Shown here piece by piece: positions 1 through 4,941 of a stretch of DNA of 7,786 nucleotides; the stretch's first letter is position 1; each line of letters starts with the position of its first letter. The position numbers and the translations under genes were made by a program. The notes under the pieces were generated by a model, which saw nothing but the letters and a program-made list of their open reading frames with translations, was not told the DNA's origin and made no database searches. Source of the stretch: Candidatus Nitrosopumilus sp. (GTDB taxonomy: Archaea; Thermoproteota; Nitrososphaeria; Nitrososphaerales; Nitrosopumilaceae); contig JABHXI010000141.1 of assembly GCA_018657375.1 (NCBI GenBank), forward strand, positions 1-7,786, in the 5' to 3' direction.

Positions 1-1329
1 AGTTCCAATTTCTACAGATGCAGCGCAACCGCATGCAGCGTCTTCACCAGAAGAAGGCATTGTTTGTTCAGGAACAGTTTCTTGTGGAACAGTTTCTTGT
101 GGAACAGTTTCTTGTGGAACAGTTTCTTGTGGAACAGTTTCTTGCGGCGTATCCTCATAAACACTTCTTGTTTGTGCATAATCAGTGTCGTCCTTCAAAT
201 GAGCCTCACCCCTATTGGTTTGATAACCACCAGAAGATGCACTTGTTTGATATCCGACAAGATTGTTAGGATCAATTCCTTGTTGTCCTTGTGCTTGGTT
301 TTTCATGGATCTACTACTGACAATAAAGAATCCGATACCACCAACAGCTGCTAATCCAGCCATCCCATAGATAATCATAATTGGGAAACCACCAGTGGAT
401 GTTGTCATGTAATCATCAGGAGGAGTAGGAGTGACACCAATAATTTCAACACCATCTAAAACATCTAAAGCACCAAATCCAATTGAAGACAAGTTTGCAG
501 TATCAGTGGATTGAACACTTCTTACGGTATAAGTTTCATCTGCCATTACTTCGGCTTCATAAATACGCTCAACTTGTCTGCCTTCCCTAATACTACTTTC
601 ACCCATGGTCCAACTAGATACAACAAATCCTGCAATTGAATCATCCAATCCAAATGTACTAGCATCAGCGTTAATTCCAGTTGGGTCAAACAAGAAATGC
701 CAATTAGTTAATGGTTGTTCTAAAATAAAATCAGCGTTAATTAATTCTCGACTAAGAACAGATTCAGCTTCAGTTCCTACAAATGTATTATACAGAATTG
801 GTTCTTGAGTTTCAAGAACACCAAGAGGAAGGTTAATTTCAATTCCATCAATCGTAATTGGAGATGTGGTTGTTAATCCCCTCCATCCTAAATCAACTAA
901 TTTCTTTTGTGAATCTTCTGTAATGATATAATCAGTTAAAGTTCCCTCTAAAACTACACGATAGTCAATAGATGTTTGAATACTTCGGCCTTTTAGTTGA
1001 AATTCATACGTAACATTCAAGTCAGAAATTCTTGCCTGACTTCCATCAGATTGAATTCCATTGTTTAGATTAGCCATCAATTCTTGGACTCCAGGATTTG
1101 AGGAATCAGCGATACCAGACACAACCCATTGGCTGTTACTTAATGTGTCAAACAAAACACCACCGTTTGGATATTCAATAAAGACAGTTTTGAGGTAACT
1201 CATCTTAAATGGAGATTCGTCATTATTTGGATTAATTCGAGTATCTAATTGTGCACCCCAAGCAGGAGCACTTGTACCAACAACGATAAGTCCAGCAAGC
1301 AAAATAGTTAAAATTATAGCCTTGGCCAC
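1..1329 (-). CDS. Secreted/membrane-anchored protein with PQETV repeat tail, 3' end missing
   Basis: The frame is open for 443 codons from a GTG at 1329-1327 to the left edge, with no stop. An in-frame TAG lies five codons before the GTG and no ATG is nearby, so GTG is the best start. Residues 1-26 form a signal peptide (MAKAIILTILLAGLIVVG, then small residues ending APAWGA). Residues about 27-313 are a hydrophilic, probably exported domain with no motif I recognise. Residues about 314-337 (PIMIIYGMAGLAAVGGIGFF) form one membrane helix followed by basic residues, so the remainder is predicted to be cytoplasmic. That tail is Gln-rich, carries five PQETV units at residues 395-419, and reaches a Cys-Gly-Cys at 433-435 close to the edge. 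The family is not recognised; it resembles conserved hypothetical membrane proteins of marine ammonia-oxidising archaea. The gene is divergent from cofD and probably has its own promoter. Confidence is high for the gene and low for any role. Confidence 0.87.
   Translation of the reverse strand, partial: MAKAIILTILLAGLIVVGTSAPAWGAQLDTRINPNNDESPFKMSYLKTVFIEYPNGGVLFDTLSNSQWVVSGIADSSNPGVQELMANLNNGIQSDGSQARISDLNVTYEFQLKGRSIQTSIDYRVVLEGTLTDYIITEDSQKKLVDLGWRGLTTTSPITIDGIEINLPLGVLETQEPILYNTFVGTEAESVLSRELINADFILEQPLTNWHFLFDPTGINADASTFGLDDSIAGFVVSSWTMGESSIREGRQVERIYEAEVMADETYTVRSVQSTDTANLSSIGFGALDVLDGVEIIGVTPTPPDDYMTTSTGGFPIMIIYGMAGLAAVGGIGFFIVSSRSMKNQAQGQQGIDPNNLVGYQTSASSGGYQTNRGEAHLKDDTDYAQTRSVYEDTPQETVPQETVPQETVPQETVPQETVPEQTMPSSGEDAACGCAASVEIGT
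71..145 (-). repeat. Five tandem 15-base units encoding PQETV
   Basis: The plus strand shows the unit ggaacagtttcttgt five times head to tail. Four copies are identical and the fifth ends in c instead of t. On the coding (minus) strand each unit reads Gln-Glu-Thr-Val-Pro in frame. The next codons (PEQTMP, about 56-72) look like a decayed further copy. Because the unit is five codons long, gain or loss of copies would keep the frame. It lies in the predicted cytoplasmic tail of the membrane protein. Confidence 0.97.
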
Positions 1330-1349
1330 GACTAAAATCGTCTAAATAA

Positions 1350-1366
1350 CCATAATAAACTTATGG
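1350..1366. promoter_or_regulatory. Inverted repeat CCATAA-N5-TTATGG, possible operator
   Basis: Two perfect 6-base arms (1350-1355 and 1361-1366) flank a 5-base spacer and cover the proposed TATA box of the minus-strand gene. A symmetric site over a TATA box is a typical place for an archaeal repressor to block TBP binding. It is too short and A+T-rich to be a convincing terminator hairpin. A chance palindrome is possible in sequence this rich in A and T. Confidence 0.35.
1351..1360 (-). promoter_or_regulatory. TATA-like element for the repeat-tail membrane protein
   Basis: Read on the minus strand this is GTTTATTATG, centred about 26 bases upstream of the GTG at 1329. That spacing puts transcription start at or next to the start codon, as in leaderless archaeal mRNAs. 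It overlaps a perfect inverted repeat at 1350-1366. The call rests on sequence and spacing only. Confidence 0.5.
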
Positions 1367-1432
1367 TAATTTCTTAGATAAACGATAATTTAACGAAATA
1401 AGGATCTTGTAAAAAGTAATATGGAGTAACGG

Positions 1433-1444
1433 ATATAGAATATT
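1433..1444 (+). promoter_or_regulatory. TATA-like element for cofD-cofC
   Basis: The sequence atatagaatatt is centred about 24 bases before the cofD ATG at 1463, a spacing that suggests a leaderless transcript. A short ggggat at 1451-1456 could serve as a weak ribosome-binding site if a leader exists. No other candidate in the 1330-1462 gap fits better. Confidence 0.45.
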
Positions 1445-1462
1445 TGTTCTGGGGATTATGAT

Positions 1463-2383
1463 ATGATTACAGTATTAGCAGGAGGTACGGGTTCCGTCAA
1501 ATTAGTACGGGGTTTGGTTGCACAACATGATAAAGTAAACGTAATTACAAATGTCGGAGACAATTATTGGTTATACGGCCTATACGTATGTCCAGATATT
1601 GATACAATAATTTACGGCCTAGCAGATCTACTTGATCAAGACAAGGGATGGGGAATTAAAAAAGACACATTCAACTTTTTGCGTCAAATGGAAGTATTTG
1701 GTGAAGAGACATGGTTTGGTGTTGGAGATAGAGATGCAGCTACACATTTGATTAGAACAAATATGTTGAAAAATGGAAAAAATCTCAGCGACATTACAAA
1801 ATGGATGTGTAAAAAATTTGCAGTTACTGCAAACATAATTCCAGTTACAGATAACACTGTGGAGACAAGAATTACTACAAACAAAGGAGAATTACACTTA
1901 CAAGAATATTGGGTAAAACACAGAGGAATGGATCCAGTAGAAGGAATTCAATACATCGGATCAGATAAAGCAAGACCAAATCCTGAAGCAATAAATGCAA
2001 TTCATGATGCAGATATGGTAATACTAGCACCAGGAAACCCACTAACATCAATAGGCCCAATGCTACAGATTAAAGGAATTAGAAAAGAGTTGTCAAAAAT
2101 TAAGAAGAGGGTTGTCGCAGTAAGTCCATTAATCGGAGAGAACTCAATTAGCGGTCCTGCAGCAAAATACATGCAAGCAGCAGGAATAGAATCAAACGCA
2201 TACGGATTAGCAAAAATGTATTCAGACGTATGCTCAAATGTCATTGTAGATACAAAAGATAAATCGCTAGTTAGTAAAATTCAAGACCTGGACATGAAAG
2301 CGTACGATACAAAAATTACCATGAAGAATAAATTGGCAGAAGACGCATTAGCAAATTTCATTTTAAAACAAGTGCACGTTTAA
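1463..2383 (+). CDS. cofD: 2-phospho-L-lactate transferase CofD (coenzyme F420 biosynthesis)
   Basis: CofD transfers the phospholactyl (or equivalent three-carbon acid) group from the GDP-activated intermediate made by CofC to the deazaflavin Fo, giving F420-0 (its dehydro form when the donor comes from PEP); it is a cytoplasmic enzyme. The 306-residue length is normal for the family. Visible family motifs are the N-terminal glycine-rich AGGTGSVKL at residues 6-14, NVGDN at 30-34, CPDIDT at 43-48, WFGVGDRDAATH at 84-95, APGNP near 193, and SPLIGENSISGPAAKYM near 220. In characterised CofD proteins the conserved Asp residues in the first half bind Fo and metal. The ATG at 1463 starts directly at the conserved glycine loop; an ATG at 1458 is out of frame. 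cofC follows after one base, so the two are surely one transcript. The donor acid cannot be read from the sequence. The family call is very secure. Confidence 0.97.
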   Translation: MITVLAGGTGSVKLVRGLVAQHDKVNVITNVGDNYWLYGLYVCPDIDTIIYGLADLLDQDKGWGIKKDTFNFLRQMEVFGEETWFGVGDRDAATHLIRTNMLKNGKNLSDITKWMCKKFAVTANIIPVTDNTVETRITTNKGELHLQEYWVKHRGMDPVEGIQYIGSDKARPNPEAINAIHDADMVILAPGNPLTSIGPMLQIKGIRKELSKIKKRVVAVSPLIGENSISGPAAKYMQAAGIESNAYGLAKMYSDVCSNVIVDTKDKSLVSKIQDLDMKAYDTKITMKNKLAEDALANFILKQVHV

Positions 2384-2384
2384 T

Positions 2385-3017
2385 TTGAAAACAGCAGCAG
2401 TCATCCCAGTAAAAACATTCTCGAATGCAAAAACACGTTTACAGTTACCTTCAGAAAAAATAGAAGAATTGTGCAAAGTGATGTTAGAAGAAATATTACA
2501 AGTTTTGTCAATATCGCCTAAAATTGAAAAAATAATCATAGTGACAAAAGAAAAAAAAGCCATAGAAATTGCTAAAAAATTTAACGCGGTGATAATAATG
2601 GATGAAAAAGAAGAGAGCGTAAATCAAGCAGTGTCTTTGGCAGAAGAATACCTATTAGAGAATAATTTTGTCGCATCGATGGTATTTCCTCAAGACATAC
2701 CAGGCATCAAAACACAGGACATTGATTTTATGTTAAATTACAAAACACATCCAAATTTTGCAATAATTGTCCCATCACGTAAATTTGATGGGACAAATGC
2801 ACTTGTAAGAATGCCAGTAAATTTAATGGAGACACATTATGATAACGACAGCTATAGAAACCACATGGCCGAAGCAAAGAAGAACACACGTAATGTCGCA
2901 ATGGTATTTGTTAAACGAATAATGCTGGACATAGACGATAAAGAAGATTTAGAGTTGTTTTTAAAACAAAATGAAAAACCAGATCTTATAGAAAAAATTA
3001 AAAAAATTCTAAACTAA
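2385..3017 (+). CDS. cofC: 2-phospho-L-lactate guanylyltransferase CofC (coenzyme F420 biosynthesis)
   Basis: CofC condenses GTP with a phosphorylated three-carbon acid (2-phospholactate in methanogens, phosphoenolpyruvate in mycobacteria) to form the GDP-linked donor used by CofD. The 210-residue protein has the nucleotidyltransferase layout: VIPVKTFSNAKTRL at residues 6-19 with the Lys/Arg that contact the nucleotide, EESVNQA at 76-82, FPQDIP at 101-106 with the metal-binding Asp104, DGTNALVRMP at 135-144, and LDIDDKEDL at 181-189. The start is a TTG at 2385, one base after the cofD stop; it fits the conserved beginning of the family, and no ATG lies near it. It probably relies on translational coupling with cofD. 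The last 9 bases overlap the end of the convergent CPBP protease gene. The family is secure; the acid substrate is open. Confidence 0.94.
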   Translation: MKTAAVIPVKTFSNAKTRLQLPSEKIEELCKVMLEEILQVLSISPKIEKIIIVTKEKKAIEIAKKFNAVIIMDEKEESVNQAVSLAEEYLLENNFVASMVFPQDIPGIKTQDIDFMLNYKTHPNFAIIVPSRKFDGTNALVRMPVNLMETHYDNDSYRNHMAEAKKNTRNVAMVFVKRIMLDIDDKEDLELFLKQNEKPDLIEKIKKILN

Positions 3018-3027
3018 CGATTTTTTT
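2991..3027. terminator. Convergent poly-T terminator region
   Basis: On the plus strand a run of seven T (3021-3027) follows the cofC stop. On the minus strand, runs of seven and six T (opposite 3000-3006 and 2992-2997) follow the end of the protease gene. Oligo-T runs without a hairpin are the usual archaeal intrinsic terminators, so this point probably ends transcripts from both sides. Confidence 0.5.
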
Positions 3028-4025
3028 AAATAAAATTTATTTAAAATCAAAATACAAGTTCCCAATATTCCAGAAAATAAGAATATCCACTCCAAGGATG
3101 ACATTAGAGGGTTAGCAAAGGCAATTTCCAAAGGAACGTAGTTAATTTGAGAAATAAAATGAGCGTATGCAAAAATGAAATAATTTGTAGCCCAATGAAT
3201 CAACAGAGAAGCAACAATGCCATACCTAAGATACACCCAGCCAAGAATTATACCGCCCGCAGTTGCCTGAGCAAACTTACCCTCACTCCAGGAATCACTA
3301 AATGCAATATGAGAAAATCCAAATAAAATGCCTACAAAAATAATCAGCAAAATTGCTTTTTTAGAATCAAACATATTCAATGAGGAAGGGGACCACAGAC
3401 ATTTTACAAAATAACGTATCGAAGTTCGAGCAGAGTACAAGGCAAACAAAGGAATTCCAACTAAGATTATACGGAAAACAAACTCCTCCAACAAAGGTGC
3501 AAGGGATACGTAGAAAAATTGAATTAAACTATTGCCTCCAAGAGGAGGGACAGTTACAATTCCAAAGGATTCCTGAATAAAATTAATTATTGCAGAAATC
3601 AGAATAAGTATAGAAAGCCATTTCGTCATAGCAAACATATAATTTAATTTGGCATCATATTTGCCCATAGAAATTAGGGATGAAATGGATTTTAGAAAGT
3701 GCTGTTTAGGTCCAAGAATGGCAATTACAAAAATAACCAGATAAAATACCCATAGAATGACAAACGCATCGCCAAGACTAACACCAAAGGAAGATTGATA
3801 GAAATCAGTTTGATTAAAAATATCCAAATGAGTAAGAGGATAATCATAATGAATGTCATCGCCAATATCACTTTCAAAAACAACGTAAATTCCAATGGGA
3901 AAAGAAATTACAAGCAGTCCAAAAATTATAGACAGTAAAGCAGTGAAAGGAATACCAAGTAATTGAATTATTTTATTTTGATTTTGCAATTTTGTTCTAA
4001 TGAAGTTCGATTGTATCTTCTGCAA
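3009..4025 (-). CDS. CPBP-family intramembrane glutamic-type metalloprotease
   Basis: This is a polytopic membrane protein of up to 338 residues with the three motifs of the CPBP (CAAX protease and bacteriocin-processing, Abi/Rce1) family: EExxxR at residues 180-185 (EEFVFR), FxxxH at 235-239 (FGFSH), and HxxxN at 277-281 (HWATN). These residues lie in membrane helices and form the catalytic site in Rce1-type enzymes. Further helices are visible at about 24-50, 85-105, 133-153, 223-242, 255-288 and 308-329. The substrate is unknown; relatives process prenylated proteins or peptides, or act in self-immunity. The start is uncertain. A TTG at 4025 would overlap the upstream aIF1 gene by 29 bases, while a TTG at 3989 would begin 7 bases after the aIF1 stop and still keep all helices. 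The gene is probably co-transcribed with aIF1. No neighbour suggests a bacteriocin. Confidence 0.9.
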   Translation of the reverse strand: MQKIQSNFIRTKLQNQNKIIQLLGIPFTALLSIIFGLLVISFPIGIYVVFESDIGDDIHYDYPLTHLDIFNQTDFYQSSFGVSLGDAFVILWVFYLVIFVIAILGPKQHFLKSISSLISMGKYDAKLNYMFAMTKWLSILILISAIINFIQESFGIVTVPPLGGNSLIQFFYVSLAPLLEEFVFRIILVGIPLFALYSARTSIRYFVKCLWSPSSLNMFDSKKAILLIIFVGILFGFSHIAFSDSWSEGKFAQATAGGIILGWVYLRYGIVASLLIHWATNYFIFAYAHFISQINYVPLEIAFANPLMSSLEWIFLFSGILGTCILILNKFYLKKSLV

Positions 4026-4305
4026 AACCTAAGTGAACAAGAGTCTCTTTGATGGTATCTCTATGATCACCTTGTAAGAAAATATAGCCTTCTTTGGCAG
4101 TACCGCCACAAGCATATTTGTTTTTAAGATCTTTTGCAACAGTTTCCAAATTATTTAATTTTGGATCTAAGCCTTCAATCATAGTGCCTTTTTTCTTAAA
4201 TCTTCTAGTTTCTAAACGAATTATAATTTTAGTACTATCTTTAGCAAGTTCTCCACATGCGCACAAGTCTTCAGGAAGACCACAAGTATTACAAATTACT
4301 GCCAT
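3997..4305 (-). CDS. Translation initiation factor aIF1 (SUI1 family)
   Basis: aIF1 binds the small ribosomal subunit near the P site and helps select the correct start codon. The 102-residue protein has an N-terminal Cys cluster (Cys5, Cys8, Cys15, Cys17), typical of archaeal aIF1 and probably zinc-binding. The SUI1 fold follows: beta strand KIIIRLE at 26-32, basic loop RRFKKKGTMIEG near 34-45, then YACGGTAKEGYIFLQGDHRD near 64-83 with the conserved Cys-Gly-Gly-Thr and Gln-Gly-Asp-His. Length and order match the family, and the ATG at 4305 directly precedes the Cys cluster. It is divergent from the zinc-ribbon gene and leads a probable two-gene transcript with the CPBP protease. A possible TATA-like GGCTTAATAG lies at 4334-4343 on its strand. 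Confidence 0.95.
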   Translation of the reverse strand: MAVICNTCGLPEDLCACGELAKDSTKIIIRLETRRFKKKGTMIEGLDPKLNNLETVAKDLKNKYACGGTAKEGYIFLQGDHRDTIKETLVHLGFAEDTIELH

Positions 4306-4375
4306 ATGTTCTGAATTGATTCAAGGATACGGACTATTAAGCCTTCTTTGAGCATAGAAAATCAAAACAATCAGA

Positions 4376-4385
4376 TTTTTTAAAT
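4376..4385 (+). promoter_or_regulatory. TATA box for the zinc-ribbon protein gene
   Basis: The sequence tttttaaata is close to the archaeal TATA consensus and is centred about 24 bases before the ATG at 4405, so the transcript is probably leaderless. An A-rich stretch fills the interval and no ribosome-binding site is visible. Confidence 0.6.
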
Positions 4386-4404
4386 AGAAAAATAAGAAAA
4401 AACA

Positions 4405-4734
4405 ATGACGGAAGAACTTAGAAAGAAAGCTGCAGAAATGCTGCTAAATGGGGCGACTCTACTAAGTGAGCCATGTCCATATTGTAAGGGGGTAAGAGTA
4501 ATGAAAGAAGGGCAAGCACTATGCACAAAATGTGGAAGGGCGCCAGAAAAAAGGAAAATAGTAACTGAGGAAAAGGAAGTAAAAAACAAAAATCCCCTAA
4601 AAAACACACTAGATAAAAAATTAGAAATATTATCAAAAGAACTAGAACGAGAGACGGATCACGATAAACAGCAATCCATACTAAAATCAATCAATTTAGT
4701 ACTGGAAATGATGGAAAAAATCAAAAAACAATAA
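4405..4734 (+). CDS. p27/ZNRD2-like (Sjogren's autoantigen 1 family) zinc-ribbon protein
   Basis: This 109-residue protein has the Auto_anti-p27 layout: a short helix (EELRKKAAEMLLNGATLL, residues 3-20), then a zinc ribbon with Cys24, Cys27, Cys40 and Cys43 in the pattern CPYC-x12-CTKC. It ends in a highly charged Lys/Glu-rich helix at about 66-108 that may form a coiled coil. The eukaryotic relative is human ZNRD2 (SSSCA1, p27). The role of the archaeal protein is not established; the ribbon suggests nucleic-acid or protein binding. It has its own promoter, is divergent from aIF1, and lies 38 bases upstream of Sec61-beta, so read-through into that gene is possible. The ATG at 4405 matches the usual beginning of the family. 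Confidence 0.88.
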   Translation: MTEELRKKAAEMLLNGATLLSEPCPYCKGVRVMKEGQALCTKCGRAPEKRKIVTEEKEVKNKNPLKNTLDKKLEILSKELERETDHDKQQSILKSINLVLEMMEKIKKQ

Positions 4735-4737
4735 TAA

Positions 4738-4758
4738 AGTTTTTATGTTAAAATTTAT
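4738..4758 (+). promoter_or_regulatory. Possible promoter of the Sec61-beta/DUF2070 pair
   Basis: The gap between the zinc-ribbon and Sec61-beta genes holds a T run with TTTTTATG at 4740-4747, about 28 bases before the ATG at 4773, and a second A+T stretch aaatttat at 4751-4758. The first has the spacing of a leaderless-transcript TATA box. The T run could equally end the upstream transcript, so this is a weak call. Confidence 0.33.
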
Positions 4759-4772
4759 TTTTCTGAATCATA

Positions 4773-4934
4773 ATGGCAGATAAAGCAGCACCACTTCCAG
4801 CATCAAGTGGGGGTCTCATGAGATTCTTCGAAGATGAAACAAAAGGTTTCAAATTAGATCCAAGATTAGTAGTTTCAATTCCAATTGGCTTAATTGCAGT
4901 TTCATGGATAATTGACACACTTTTCGCTCCGTGA
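4773..4934 (+). CDS. secG: Protein translocase subunit Sec61-beta (SecG homologue)
   Basis: This is a 53-residue tail-anchored protein, the small beta subunit of the archaeal SecYEG/Sec61 channel. The layout is typical: a polar N-terminus (MADKAAPLPASSGGLMRFFE) with the Gly-Leu-Met-Arg-Phe-aromatic stretch near residues 14-19, then the charged, Gly/Pro-containing linker ETKGFKLDPRLV, then a single helix at about 32-51 (LVVSIPIGLIAVSWIIDTLF) and a very short C-terminus. Archaeal Sec61-beta proteins are commonly about 50-60 residues. The ATG at 4773 is the only sensible start and the TGA at 4932 ends the gene. The DUF2070 gene begins 7 bases later, so the two are probably co-transcribed. The short length is the main reason for any doubt. 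Confidence 0.9.
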   Translation: MADKAAPLPASSGGLMRFFEDETKGFKLDPRLVVSIPIGLIAVSWIIDTLFAP

Positions 4935-4941
4935 AAAAATA

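Noticed and set aside
71..145. CRISPR array
   Set aside because: The units are directly adjacent with no spacers and are only 15 bases long; they encode a peptide repeat.
18..269. Plus-strand open frame with repeated FLVEQ
   Set aside because: It is the antisense reading of the 15-base repeat in the minus-strand membrane protein. The opposite strand is open through the entire 1-1329 region and has a signal peptide and membrane helix.
1330..1462. Small RNA or tRNA gene in the largest intergenic gap
   Set aside because: No cloverleaf, box C/D or other RNA signature was seen; the gap is explained by two divergent promoters.
3009..4025. Bacteriocin or abortive-infection immunity locus around the CPBP protein
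   Set aside because: No precursor peptide, export transporter or toxin-like gene is adjacent; the neighbours are aIF1 and cofC.
4912..4941. Upstream TTG start for DUF2070
   Set aside because: It would overlap Sec61-beta by 23 bases and add ten residues encoded mostly inside that gene; the ATG at 4942 follows its stop by 7 bases.
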